DNA of 64,000 nucleotides. Origin: Magnetovibrio sp. (GTDB lineage: Bacteria; Pseudomonadota; Alphaproteobacteria; Rhodospirillales; Magnetovibrionaceae). The notes beneath the pieces are model-generated. The model saw only the letters and a program-made list of their open reading frames with translations. It searched no databases and was not told the origin of the DNA. Position numbers and translations under genes: made by a program. This document shows positions 53,876 through 64,000 of the stretch, piece after piece (the stretch's first letter is position 1; each line of letters begins with the position of its first letter). The stretch covers positions 62,001 to 126,000 of the forward strand of contig NZ_DATCTF010000012.1 of the NCBI RefSeq assembly GCF_036568125.1, given 5' to 3'.

Positions 53876-55876
53876 TTATTCAGCTGGGGCCGGTTGAGCC
53901 GATTGAGCCGAGGCACGCTTCTTGGTCTTTTCCGGCGCGCCGATGCGATGACGGCGGTCGGTCAAGCTGACCAGCGAACCCAAAACCAACATCAACGAAC
54001 CGAGCCACAGCCACAGCACCAGCGGGTTGTGGTAGATGCGCATCACGTAGCCGGAACCGTTTTCTTCTTTGTTGCCGAGGGCAACGTAAAGATCGGCCAA
54101 GAACGTGGTTTCGATCGCCGCCTCGGTTGTGGGGCGGCCCTGCACCGGATAGACGCGGTTTTCGGGATACAGCCAGGTGTAGTGATTGCCGTTTTTCGTC
54201 ACCTCGACCGCGCCGACCTGAGCCACGTAGTTGGGCCCCTGGACGTCGCGCACACCCTTGAGCGTGTAGGTGTAGCCCGCCAAGTCCACGGATTGATCGA
54301 CGGCCATCACCTGGATGCTTTCTTGCTTCCACACGGTCGAACCAATCATGCCCGCGATGGCGATGCCGAGCCCTGCGTGGGCGAACGTCATGCCCCAGCT
54401 GGAGCGCGGAATGTTGACCAAGCGGCGCAACGACGTGCCCAGATCGGTTTTGAACAAGCGAATGCGCACCGCGATCTCGGTCAGCGTGCCGACCACCAGC
54501 CACGCCGAAAGGCCCGTGCCCAGAACCGACAGGAAGCTGGCGCGTTCGATCACCAGCCAGTTGGCCACAACCGTGATCACCGCGACGATGAACGCCACGG
54601 CCAATTGCTTGAGCGCACGCCCCGCATCGCCGCGTTTCCACGACATCAACGGACCGAAGGCCATCACGATGATGGCCGGAACCATCAAGGGAATGAACAC
54701 CGCATTAAAGAACGGCGGACCGACGGACACTTTGCCGCCACCCAGCGCATCCAAGAACAACGGATACAAGGTGCCGAGCAACACAGCTGCCGCCGCAACC
54801 GTCATCAACAGGTTGTTAAGCAGCAAAGAGCCTTCACGCGATACCGGTTGGAACAAACCGCCGGCTTTGAGTTCCGGTCCGCGCACCGCGAACAAGGTGA
54901 ACGAACCACCGACCACCGCCAACAACAGGCCTAAGATAAACACGCCACGCGCCGGATCGGATGCGAACGAATGCACCGAAGACAGCACGCCGGAGCGCAC
55001 GATGAAGGTGCCGAGCAGCGAAAACGAGAACGCCACGATGGACAAAAAGATCGTCCAGCCTTTCAAGGTGTTGCGCTTTTCCACCACGATGGAGCTGTGC
55101 AGCAACGCGGTGCCCACCAGCCACGGCATGAACGACGCGTTTTCCACCGGGTCCCAGAACCACCAACCGCCCCAGCCGAGCTCGTAATACGCCCACCACG
55201 ATCCCAGCACGATACCGGCGGTGAGAAAACCCCACGCCGCCAGCGTCCAAGGCCGCACCCAACGGGCCCACGCGGCGTCAACGCGGCCTTCGATCAGCGC
55301 CGCGATGGCGAACGAAAAAGCGATCGAAAAACCGACGTAGCCGAGATACAGCAGCGGCGGATGGAACGCGAGACCGGGGTCCTGCAAAAGCGGGTTGAGG
55401 CCTCGGCCATCCATCGGCGCGGGAAAAATGCGCTCGAACGGGTTCGAAGTCAGCAAAATGAACAGGTAAAAACCCAGTGCGATCAGCGCCTGGATGCCCA
55501 GCACACGGGCGCGCAGGCTGGGCGGCAAATTTCGCCCGAAGGTCGCCACCGCCAGTCCGTAGATGGCGAGGATCAACACCCACAACATCATCGAACCTTC
55601 GTGGTTGCCCCACACGCCGGAAACTTTATACAGCATCGGTTTCATCGAATGGGAATTCGACGCCACGTTGAGCACCGAAAAATCCGACACCACATACGCA
55701 TAGGTCAGCGCCGCAAAAGAAAGCACAGCAAACAATGCTTGTGCGACGGCGGCTGGGCCGGCGAAGCGCATCCATTGCACATCGCCGCGCGCGGCGCCGA
55801 TCAAGGGCACGGTGGCTTGAAAGAACGCCACCATCAGACCCAAAATCAACGCGAAATGGCCGAGCTCTACTATCAT
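53876..55876 (-). CDS. ccmF: haem lyase subunit CcmF
   Basis: Large polytopic membrane protein (666 residues, about 14-15 helices) of the cytochrome c haem ligation complex. Seen: N-terminal ELGHFALILGLMVAFFQATVPL, SNSHSMKPMLYKVSGVWGNHEGSMMLWVLILAIYG with the WGNHEGS motif, PPLLYLGYVGFSIAF, the tryptophan-rich WAYYELGWGGWWFWDPVENASFMPWLVGTALLHS haem-handling motif, FSLLGTFIVRSGVLSSVHSFA, and a C-terminal periplasmic region. It overlaps ccmE by 4 bases. The ORF is intact. Confidence 0.97.
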   Translation of the reverse strand: MIVELGHFALILGLMVAFFQATVPLIGAARGDVQWMRFAGPAAVAQALFAVLSFAALTYAYVVSDFSVLNVASNSHSMKPMLYKVSGVWGNHEGSMMLWVLILAIYGLAVATFGRNLPPSLRARVLGIQALIALGFYLFILLTSNPFERIFPAPMDGRGLNPLLQDPGLAFHPPLLYLGYVGFSIAFSFAIAALIEGRVDAAWARWVRPWTLAAWGFLTAGIVLGSWWAYYELGWGGWWFWDPVENASFMPWLVGTALLHSSIVVEKRNTLKGWTIFLSIVAFSFSLLGTFIVRSGVLSSVHSFASDPARGVFILGLLLAVVGGSFTLFAVRGPELKAGGLFQPVSREGSLLLNNLLMTVAAAAVLLGTLYPLFLDALGGGKVSVGPPFFNAVFIPLMVPAIIVMAFGPLMSWKRGDAGRALKQLAVAFIVAVITVVANWLVIERASFLSVLGTGLSAWLVVGTLTEIAVRIRLFKTDLGTSLRRLVNIPRSSWGMTFAHAGLGIAIAGMIGSTVWKQESIQVMAVDQSVDLAGYTYTLKGVRDVQGPNYVAQVGAVEVTKNGNHYTWLYPENRVYPVQGRPTTEAAIETTFLADLYVALGNKEENGSGYVMRIYHNPLVLWLWLGSLMLVLGSLVSLTDRRHRIGAPEKTKKRASAQSAQPAPAE

Positions 55877-56331
55877 TTTGCGGCTCCCGCTTCATCGCCC
55901 TGCCACTGGCCGGACTTTTTCAAGGCATCGACCGCTTCGGGCGGCATGTAATTTTCGTCGTGCTTGGCGAGCACCTCTTCGGCTACGAACGTGCCGTTGA
56001 CCACCTTGCCGGTGGTCACGATGCCTTGGCCTTCGCGAAACAGATCGGGAAGCAGGCCTTCGTAAACCACGTCGACGGTGTTTTCCATGTCGGTGACGCG
56101 AAAGCGCACCACCGCGGAACCTTCCGCGCGCTGCACCGAACCTTCTTCGACCAAACCGCCCAGGCGGATGCTTTGATCGGGGTCGGGTTGCTTGACGACG
56201 ATGTCGGTCGGGCTGTGGAACAGCGACACGCCGTCACCCAGCGCATACAGCACCAAGCCAGTGGCAACGCCGACCAGCGCCATGGCGACGATGACGAATG
56301 TGAGACGTTTGTGTTTACGCTTCATCGCCAT
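55873..56331 (-). CDS. ccmE: haem chaperone CcmE
   Basis: Periplasmic haem chaperone that covalently binds haem through a histidine and carries it to CcmF. 152 residues: N-terminal helix (10-30), an OB-fold (SIRLGGLVEEGSVQRAEGSAVVRFRVTDMENTVDVVYEGLLPDLFREGQGIVTTGKV) and the haem-binding His124 in EEVLAKHDENYMPPE. GGAGAGCCTC precedes the ATG at 56331; the start overlaps the ccmD stop by 17 bases. An ATG at 56325 is an alternative start. Confidence 0.95.
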   Translation of the reverse strand: MAMKRKHKRLTFVIVAMALVGVATGLVLYALGDGVSLFHSPTDIVVKQPDPDQSIRLGGLVEEGSVQRAEGSAVVRFRVTDMENTVDVVYEGLLPDLFREGQGIVTTGKVVNGTFVAEEVLAKHDENYMPPEAVDALKKSGQWQGDEAGAAK

Positions 56332-56515
56332 TGAGGCTCTCCTTCGCGTCGTTTTTATTGGGGCGCGTTTCGCCCTTTAACCGTTCAAAGGTGGCTTCGG
56401 TGGTTTTCAATCCGCGCAGGCTGACGACCAACAAAACGATCATCACCACCGCCGTCATCACGTAAGACGGCCACACGTACGCGCCGTACCCGCCCATGGA
56501 AAAGAATTCGGCCAT
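56315..56515 (-). CDS. ccmD: haem exporter protein CcmD
   Basis: Small (66 residues) single-helix protein that releases haem-loaded CcmE from CcmABC. Seen: EFFSMGGYGAYVWPSYVMTAVVMIVLLVVSLRGLK, with GGYGAYVWPSY before the membrane helix, typical of CcmD, and a charged cytoplasmic tail. It overlaps the ccmE start by 17 bases and follows ccmC by 13 bases. Confidence 0.9.
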   Translation of the reverse strand: MAEFFSMGGYGAYVWPSYVMTAVVMIVLLVVSLRGLKTTEATFERLKGETRPNKNDAKESLNGDEA

Positions 56516-56528
56516 GACTGGTGCTCCC

Positions 56529-57251
56529 TCAGCCGCCGTGAACCTGCTTTAAGCGCAGGATCCGGACTTTGTTGGCGGTCAGTTCTTGGCGGATACGCAC
56601 CAACAGAACCCATACATAGTAAGTCTTGAAGGCAACCGCCATGATCAACAGCGGCCACAACATATCGGGATGAATCGACGGGCCACCCATTTTGATCACG
56701 CTGGCGGGCTGGTGCAGGGTGTTCCACCAATCGACCGAGAACTTGATGATCGGAAGATTCACCGCGCCCACCAACGCCAAAATGGCCGACGCCTTGGCGC
56801 CGCGCGCACGGTCGTCGAACGCGCCTTGCAGCGCCATGTAGCCGATGTAGAGAAACAACAAGATCAGCATCGAGGTCAGACGTGCATCCCACACCCACCA
56901 CGTGCCCCACATGGGCTTGCCCCACAACGAACCGGTCGCCAGCGACAAAAACGTGAACGCCGCGCCGACCGGTGCGGTCGACTTGGCGGCAACATCGGCC
57001 AGCGGATGTTTCCAGATCAACGCCACCGCCGACGCGATGGCCATCGCCGCATAACAAAACATCCCCATCCACGCGGCGGGTACGTGCACGTACATGATGC
57101 GCACGCTTTCACCCTGCTGGTAATCGGGCGGCGCGGTGAAAAAGGACATGTACAAGCCGACGGCGAACAGCAAAATCGTGATCGCGGCCATCCATGGCTG
57201 AACGGCGGTGGCAATTTTCAAAAATCGAGTTGGATTGGCAAAGCGGTGCAT
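56529..57251 (-). CDS. ccmC: haem exporter protein CcmC
   Basis: Polytopic membrane protein (240 residues, about six helices) that presents haem to CcmE. Seen: HVPAAWMGMFCYAAMAIASAVALIW, the haem-binding KPMWGTWWVWDARLTSMLILLFLYIGY (the tryptophan-rich WGTWWVWDAR motif) and VDWWNTLHQPASVI. AGGGACT lies just before the ATG at 57251, which is used in place of the ATG at 57272. The gap to ccmB is 150 bases and appears empty. Confidence 0.94.
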   Translation of the reverse strand: MHRFANPTRFLKIATAVQPWMAAITILLFAVGLYMSFFTAPPDYQQGESVRIMYVHVPAAWMGMFCYAAMAIASAVALIWKHPLADVAAKSTAPVGAAFTFLSLATGSLWGKPMWGTWWVWDARLTSMLILLFLYIGYMALQGAFDDRARGAKASAILALVGAVNLPIIKFSVDWWNTLHQPASVIKMGGPSIHPDMLWPLLIMAVAFKTYYVWVLLVRIRQELTANKVRILRLKQVHGG

Positions 57252-57401
57252 AGAGTCCCTGTCGTCATTCAAGCGTAAAACGCATTTGTTTTTTTCGTTT
57301 GCATCTCTGCGGGCATCGGTTTTACCCGTTTAACCTCGATTTAGCCAGACTGTGCCCCGTCCAGATGGCGGAAATGAGGCAAATGCGACCATTTGGCCGT
57401 A

Positions 57402-58067
57402 CTATTCGAGGGCTTGGCGCAGGCCCGCCGCCGCCGCCCATGGCGTCAACGCCAAAGAGCCCACCAGCAACGCGGCGAGAAACAGCATATGCGGACGCAC
57501 CGCCTGGTCGAAGATCGCCGCGTCCACAGCAGACACGCCGAAAATCAAGATCGGGATGTACAGCGGCAACACCAGCAGCGACAACAGCACCCCGCCGCGC
57601 CGTGATCCGAGGATCAAAGCTGCACCGACAGCGCCGATCAAACTCAGCGTCGGTGTCCCCAGCATCAATGCCCCCAACAGGGTCCAAAAGCCGTCGTCGG
57701 GCAATTGCATCAACACCGCCAACAGCGGCGCGGTAACGATCAAGGGAAGTCCCGTAGTCAGCCAATGCGCCGCGACCTTGGCCAGCACCGTGATTTCCAA
57801 CGGAACCGGGGCCAGCGCCAACAATTCCAACGAACCATCGTCGTAATCGGTCTGAAACAGGCGTTCCAACGACAGCATGCTCGACAGCAACGCCGCCACC
57901 CAGATCGTGCCGCCGGCGATTTTCGCCAAGGTGTTCACTTCCGGGCCGACGCCGAACGGGAACAGCACCACCGCGATGATGAAAAACGCCACCACCATGA
58001 GGCTGTCCATGCCCTGGCGAAAGGCCAGGGCGATGTCGCGTTTGACGAGTTCGATGAATTTTCCCAT
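57402..58067 (-). CDS. ccmB: haem exporter permease CcmB
   Basis: ABC-type membrane component (221 residues, about six helices) of the CcmABCDE complex. Seen: MGKFIELVKRDIALAFRQGMDSLMVVAFFIIAVVLFPFGVGPE, AGGTIWVAALLSSMLSLERLFQTDYDDGSLELLALAP and LHW-type segment AHWLTTGLPLIV, all typical. It is 10 bases after ccmA. Confidence 0.94.
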   Translation of the reverse strand: MGKFIELVKRDIALAFRQGMDSLMVVAFFIIAVVLFPFGVGPEVNTLAKIAGGTIWVAALLSSMLSLERLFQTDYDDGSLELLALAPVPLEITVLAKVAAHWLTTGLPLIVTAPLLAVLMQLPDDGFWTLLGALMLGTPTLSLIGAVGAALILGSRRGGVLLSLLVLPLYIPILIFGVSAVDAAIFDQAVRPHMLFLAALLVGSLALTPWAAAAGLRQALE

Positions 58068-58077
58068 AGCGCCCGCC

Positions 58078-58743
58078 CTAGACCATCACATGTTCGTCAA
58101 GCGGCGCGGTGCATGTGAAATCGGCCAAGTTCAGGGTTTCCGCTCCCGGCGTGTCGATGTCGGCATGGGTCGACAGCACCACCATGCCGCCTGTGTCGCG
58201 ATGAGCTTGAATGGCCGCTTCCAAACGCTTGATGGTGGCTTTGTCCAACGCCGTGGTGGGTTCGTCGAGCAACCACAACGGCGCGGGCGCGGCGATGATC
58301 CGCGCCAAGTTGACGCGGCGCTTTTGCCCCGCCGACAAAAACCGTCCCGGCACGTCGTAAAGATGACGGATCGCGAACACGTCGAGCGCGGTGCGGATCT
58401 CATCCTCGCCCCGATCGCGCAAGCGGGCCCAAAAGCCAATGTTTTCCGCCGCCGTCAGAACCGGTTTGACGGCGTCGTGATGGCCGACGTAATGCAGCCG
58501 CGCGCCATGTTCGTCGATTTCGTCCAACGCATCTTCGTCGCCCCACAACATGCGGCCATCGGCCGGGCGCAACAATCCCGCCATCATGCGCAACAGCGAC
58601 GATTTGCCCGCGCCATTGGGGCCGATCAACACCAATGCGCCGCCCGCGTTCAAATCGAAGTCGAGGTCGCGAAAAACGGTGCGTTCCCCACGCACGCACA
58701 TCAAATTTTCGCCTCGAAAGCGGGTCATGTCGAAATCGGTCAT
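58078..58743 (-). CDS. ccmA: haem exporter ATPase CcmA
   Basis: ABC ATPase (221 residues) that powers release of haem-CcmE. Seen: Walker A IGPNGAGKSSLLRMMAGLLRP (about 36-56), the signature FLSAGQKRRVNLARI, Walker B LWLLDEPTTALD, and the switch His in VVLSTHADID. Start ATG at 58743; no consensus ribosome site of strength, and an internal ATG at 58728 (MTRFRGEN) is possible. It is the first gene of ccmABCDEFGHI. The operon promoter should lie in the 100 bases between 58744 and the small RNA terminator. Confidence 0.95.
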   Translation of the reverse strand: MTDFDMTRFRGENLMCVRGERTVFRDLDFDLNAGGALVLIGPNGAGKSSLLRMMAGLLRPADGRMLWGDEDALDEIDEHGARLHYVGHHDAVKPVLTAAENIGFWARLRDRGEDEIRTALDVFAIRHLYDVPGRFLSAGQKRRVNLARIIAAPAPLWLLDEPTTALDKATIKRLEAAIQAHRDTGGMVVLSTHADIDTPGAETLNLADFTCTAPLDEHVMV

Positions 58744-59313
58744 GTTTGAAAAATCGTGTTGCCCCTCGTTAGGCCTCGGACCTTAAACGATCCCCCGCCA
58801 AATACAAGTTGGCTCAAAAAAACAAATCTTGGTTTATGCAAAAAAATGGCCGGGTTCCTAAGAACCCGGCCAGTTGGTCAGCACTGCAAGTAAATCTAGG
58901 TTCCTCAAAGAAAGGGCAGTTGGGAGGGAGCCTTTAGAAGAAGAACAATCAGATCAGAACTTGTTTCACCTGTGTTGTGAGGAGCTGTAACATCGGGAGG
59001 CTCGCTCTTGGGGGAGGGGGATGAGCCATCCGATGCAGATGATTAAAGCCTCACATTGTGGTCGGAATATGTCACAAAGTGGGAAATGTGATGGTTTTCA
59101 ACTCAACGCAAAATCGCTATACCCATTGCAATACTTTACGATATCCACAGACCGCACACGAAAACCTACCCGAAAGTGTATTATCGCTGTTCTGGCGGAT
59201 GTTAATCGTGTATAGAAAACGCACCGAATGCTGCGCCGCAACATAAGCGGCCGCTCAACGTGGCCAGACAGCAGACTGAATACACAACGCTCAAAAACGG
59301 TAAGGAGCCCCAA
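58744..59313. other. 570-base non-coding region between ccmA and acnA
   Basis: Contains the probable small RNA gene (58840-59045, minus strand) and the acnA upstream region. A possible acnA -10 TATAGA lies at 59211. The 64-codon plus-strand ORF at 59021-59215 is not accepted (see rejected list). Confidence 0.6.
58840..59045 (-). ncRNA. candidate trans-acting small RNA with CCUCCC-type anti-SD motifs
   Basis: Minus-strand transcript ending at a strong terminator: perfect 11-bp stem TGGCCGGGTTC / GAACCCGGCCA (58847-58857 with 58862-58872, loop CTAA) followed by seven T. Going upstream the minus strand has four C/U-rich segments that mirror a Shine-Dalgarno: CCCTCCC (58922-58928), CTCCTC (58979-58984), CCTCCC (58995-59000) and CCCCCTCCCCC (59010-59020). 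Two of them fall in predicted loops: GGCTC/GAGCC stem around 58999-59027, and GAGC/GCTC around 58984-59003. No ORF of note on this strand. The 5' end is a guess. Confidence 0.6.
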
Positions 59314-61986
<2,673 letters not shown>

Positions 61987-62017
61987 CGGCATCTCCAAAA
62001 AATTGTTCCGCAACTCA

Positions 62018-62048
62018 CCCCCGGCCTTTCTAAAGGGCCGGGGGTTTT
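62018..62048 (+). terminator. acnA terminator
   Basis: Stem CCCCCGGCC / GGCCGGGGG (62018-62026 with 62036-62044, loop TTTCTAAAG) followed by TTTT, 32 bases after the acnA stop. Confidence 0.85.
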
Positions 62049-62062
62049 GCTATGGTGGCGCC

Positions 62063-62815
62063 ATGAAAACTTTTACACGCCTGACCACCCTTTTCATGGC
62101 CGCCCTGGCGTCGCTCGCCATTGGCTTGAGCGCGCCGGTCGCGCACGCCGCTTATAAGGATGGCCTGGTTTTGGTGCGTCAAGGCAAGTGGGCCAAAGCG
62201 ATCAAGGAGTTCAAGGAACTGGCCGAAACCGGACATGCCCAGTCGCAGTTCAGCCTCGGCCTGATTTACCATTTGGGTCGCGGCGTGACCAAGGATCTCT
62301 CCAAGGCCTACAACCTCTACAAAGCGTCCGCGCTGCAAGACCATCCCCCTGCCATCAACAACCTGGGTATGATGTACCTGAACGGCGAATACGTGGAAAA
62401 GAATGCCGCCGTGGCCTTCATCATGTTCGAAAGGGCCAGCGCCGAACATGCCCAGGCCAAAGACAACCTGGGCCGCTGCTTTGAAAACGGCTGGGGCGTC
62501 GAACAGGACATCGAGCAAGCGAAGAATTTCTACGAACTGGCCGGCGACGATGGCTATAAGCTTGGCTATTACCACCTTGGCGAATTGCACGAGAAAGGCG
62601 GGGGGGGGATGCCGCCCGACATTCAAGAGGCCATCAAATGGTACCAAACGGCGGGCGAAAACAGCTTTGCCAAGGGTTACCACCGCATCGGCGAGATTTA
62701 CGAAAAAGGCATCGGTGTGCCCCGCGACCGCGATCAAGCCGTCAAATGGTACGAAGAGGCCGCCGCCACGGGTTATGACCCGTCGATCTTGAAACTCAAA
62801 GATCTTAAGCCCTGA
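62063..62815 (+). CDS. exported Sel1-repeat (TPR-like) protein
   Basis: A 250-residue exported protein with a signal peptide (MKTFTRLTTLFMAALASLAIGLSAPVAHA) and about five to six Sel1-like repeats, each near 36 residues with the consensus A-x-x-x-L-G-x-x-Y-x-x-G-x-G-V: AQSQFSLGLIYHLGRGV, PAINNLGMMYLNGEYV, AKDNLGRCFENGWGV, GYYHLGELHEKG and GYHRIGEIYEKGIGV. Such solenoids mediate protein binding; the partner is unknown. It follows the acnA terminator closely and ends at its own terminator. Start at 62063 is chosen; the ORF from 62003 reads through the terminator. Confidence 0.85.
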   Translation: MKTFTRLTTLFMAALASLAIGLSAPVAHAAYKDGLVLVRQGKWAKAIKEFKELAETGHAQSQFSLGLIYHLGRGVTKDLSKAYNLYKASALQDHPPAINNLGMMYLNGEYVEKNAAVAFIMFERASAEHAQAKDNLGRCFENGWGVEQDIEQAKNFYELAGDDGYKLGYYHLGELHEKGGGGMPPDIQEAIKWYQTAGENSFAKGYHRIGEIYEKGIGVPRDRDQAVKWYEEAAATGYDPSILKLKDLKP

Positions 62816-62820
62816 GCGCA

Positions 62821-62856
62821 AAAAACGCGGCCCCTGTTAGAAGGACCGCGCTTTTC
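62821..62856. terminator. bidirectional terminator between the Sel1 and DUF3012 genes
   Basis: Stem AAAACGCGGCCCCT / AAGGACCGCGCTTTT with loop GTTAG, with A/T tracts on both sides. Near position 62821. Confidence 0.7.
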
Positions 62857-62884
62857 ACGTCATCCGGGACGAAGCCCCAAACGA

Positions 62885-63061
62885 TTACATGATGCAGTTT
62901 TTCGCGAAGTCAGCCGCTTCGTTGCTGCTCCAATCGCCTTTGGGTTTTTCCTTCATCTGCGCGCACCATTCGGGCGAACCGACTTCCGGCGAGCACGCGG
63001 CCACGCCCAAGGCGAACAGGGTTGCAAAACCCACCGTTGCGAGTTTTTTCACAGTCGTCAT
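62885..63061 (-). CDS. small DUF3012 lipoprotein
   Basis: A 58-codon gene, short enough to be missed by a 60-codon cut-off. It reads MTTVKKLATVGFATLFALGV, then AACSPEVGSPEWCAQMKEKP, then KGDWSSNEAADFAKNCIM, with a lipobox (V-A-A-C, Cys23) and the CSPEVGSPEWCxxMKEKPKGDW signature of the DUF3012 family. AGGAGGAGGCATTT precedes the ATG, the strongest Shine-Dalgarno in the window. The protein is predicted to be lipid-anchored in the envelope. Its function is unknown. It converges with the Sel1 gene and lies upstream of htpG's 3' end. Confidence 0.85.
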   Translation of the reverse strand: MTTVKKLATVGFATLFALGVAACSPEVGSPEWCAQMKEKPKGDWSSNEAADFAKNCIM

Positions 63062-63109
63062 AAATGCCTCCTCCTGCTATCGAATTTCAGCTCCACATTC
63101 TAAATCGTA

Positions 63110-64000
63110 TTAAAGAGCGTGGACCATCACCGACGCAAGACGTTTTGCAAATGCCGCCGGATCTGCCGGCGCCTCGCCATCGGCGATGCGTGCTTGGTCG
63201 AGCAGCAGATGCGCCGCATCCTTGAGCAAGCCATCGTCGGCATTTCCACCGGCACGTTCCGCTAGCTTTTTAACAATAGCATGCGTTGGGTTGATTTCCA
63301 GAACCCGAGGAAGGCCGCTTTTCATTTGCCCGTGACGGCGCAATAAGCGTTCCATATTGACGTCCATGTCGCCCTCGTCGGCGACCAGACATACCGGGCT
63401 TTCGGTCAAGCGTTTGGAGGCGCGCACGTCCTTGACGCTCTCGCCCAGTTCCAGCTTGATGGCGGCGATCAGGGTGTCCAGGTCAGGCGCGTCTTCGGCT
63501 TTGTCGTCTTCGGCCTTGGCTTCGCTTGCGTCGGACTTGATGGCGTCGAGGTCCGCCGCACCACGGGTGATCGATTTGAAGGACTTGTCGCTGAACTGGG
63601 TGATATGCTGCATCCAGAACTCATCCACCGGATCGGTGAGCAGCAACACCTCCACGCCCTTGGCCTTGAAGCCTTCCAGATGCGGCGAGGTCGCAACCTG
63701 TGCGGCATCTTCGCCGGCGATATAATAGATCGCGTCCTGGCCATCCTTCATGCGTTCCACATAGCCCGTCAACGACGTCATGTCTTCCGCGGTGGACTTG
63801 AAGCGCGCCAATTCAAGCAAACTGTCGCGCATGGCGAAGTCGTCGACCAGGCCTTCCTTCAGGACCACGCCGAAATTGTCCCAAAACTGGGCATAATCGT
63901 CGGGCGACTTGTCGGCCTTTTTCTTCAGTTCGGACAAGACCTTCTTGGTCAGGCCGGTGCGAATTTTGGCAAGTTTCGGATCGGTTTGCAGCATCTCGCG
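63110..64000 (-). CDS. htpG: chaperone HtpG, C-terminal part
   Basis: The last 297 residues of the Hsp90-type chaperone, open to the window edge (REMLQTDPKLAKIRTGLTKKVLSELKKKA). Seen: middle domain segments FWDNFGVVLKEGLVDDFAMRDSLLELARF, TSLTGYVERMKDGQDAIYYIAGED, HLEGFKAKGVEVLLLTDPVDEFWMQHITQF, and the C-terminal dimerisation region VKDVRASKRLTESPVCLVADEGDMDVNMERLLR with RVLEINPTHAIVKKLAE. The ATPase domain lies beyond the window. It ends 48 bases before the DUF3012 gene. Confidence 0.95.
   Translation of the reverse strand, partial: REMLQTDPKLAKIRTGLTKKVLSELKKKADKSPDDYAQFWDNFGVVLKEGLVDDFAMRDSLLELARFKSTAEDMTSLTGYVERMKDGQDAIYYIAGEDAAQVATSPHLEGFKAKGVEVLLLTDPVDEFWMQHITQFSDKSFKSITRGAADLDAIKSDASEAKAEDDKAEDAPDLDTLIAAIKLELGESVKDVRASKRLTESPVCLVADEGDMDVNMERLLRRHGQMKSGLPRVLEINPTHAIVKKLAERAGGNADDGLLKDAAHLLLDQARIADGEAPADPAAFAKRLASVMVHAL

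Noticed and set aside
59021-59215. A 64-codon plus-strand ORF with a very strong GGGGGAGGGGG ribosome site
   Set aside because: The G-rich stretch is better explained as the complement of a C-rich loop of a minus-strand small RNA; the translated sequence has no recognisable features and mixed codon use, and no promoter precedes it.

Overview
The window is about 60% GC bacterial chromosome and reads as core genome of an alphaproteobacterium, most likely Rhodospirillales-like. The support is the gene order mdh-sucC-sucD-sucA-sucB-lpd beside zapE, the order rpsP-rimM-trmD-rplS-leuC-leuD-leuB-asd next to ffh, a sdhC-sdhD-sdhA-sdhB order, MaoC/CoA-lyase genes that resemble the ethylmalonyl-CoA pathway, and paired CheY-like proteins with an FGPDRRR tail. 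I saw no rRNA, tRNA, insertion sequence, prophage or CRISPR array.

Layout. 1-4.7 kb: 5' part of priA, DUF484-xerC, a secreted DUF302-like protein, a small winged-helix protein and a STAS protein. 4.7-15.2 kb: a TCA operon on the minus strand (mdh, sucCDAB, lpd) preceded by zapE; Mdh has an unusual lysine/alanine/proline tail. 15.4-21.6 kb: accessory genes, including a sterol-desaturase-fold protein, a ModE-like regulator divergent from an orphan tungstate-binding protein TupA, and a diguanylate cyclase next to a stand-alone zinc-binding CZB protein. 21.8-27.3 kb: sdhCDAB and two acyl-CoA genes. 27.4-28.7 kb: two tandem response regulators. 28.7-37.3 kb: asd, leuB-leuD-leuC, rplS, trmD, rimM, rpsP and ffh. 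Between leuB and asd lies a 36-codon threonine-rich leader peptide with competing stem-loops. 37.6-42 kb: two XRE regulators, then dapF-mtaB-ftsY. 42-45.6 kb: a Crp/Fnr regulator divergent from a cytochrome c'-like protein with a perfect palindrome between them, small proteins, and pgk.

45.8-51.3 kb is a compact redox module. A histidine kinase, PhoP-type regulator, PepSY protein and b-type cytochrome run on the minus strand. A cytochrome b fused to a diheme cytochrome c domain, an SHP-type (DUF1924) cytochrome and a free diheme cytochrome c run on the plus strand. It ends at a terminator shared with the cytochrome c maturation operon ccmABCDEFGHI (51.4-58.7 kb), which would haem-load these cytochromes. 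58.8-59.1 kb holds a probable small RNA with several CCUCCC-type motifs and a strong terminator. 59.3-64 kb: acnA, a Sel1-repeat protein, a tiny DUF3012 lipoprotein and the 3' part of htpG.

Metabolically the window gathers much of the TCA cycle (aconitase, 2-oxoglutarate dehydrogenase, succinyl-CoA synthetase, succinate dehydrogenase, malate dehydrogenase), cytochrome biogenesis, and the leucine and aspartate-family amino acid pathways. The most interesting items are the Thr-rich leader before asd, the SHP/DHC/cytochrome b two-component module, the CU-rich small RNA, the histone-like tail on Mdh and the Crp/cytochrome c' palindrome.
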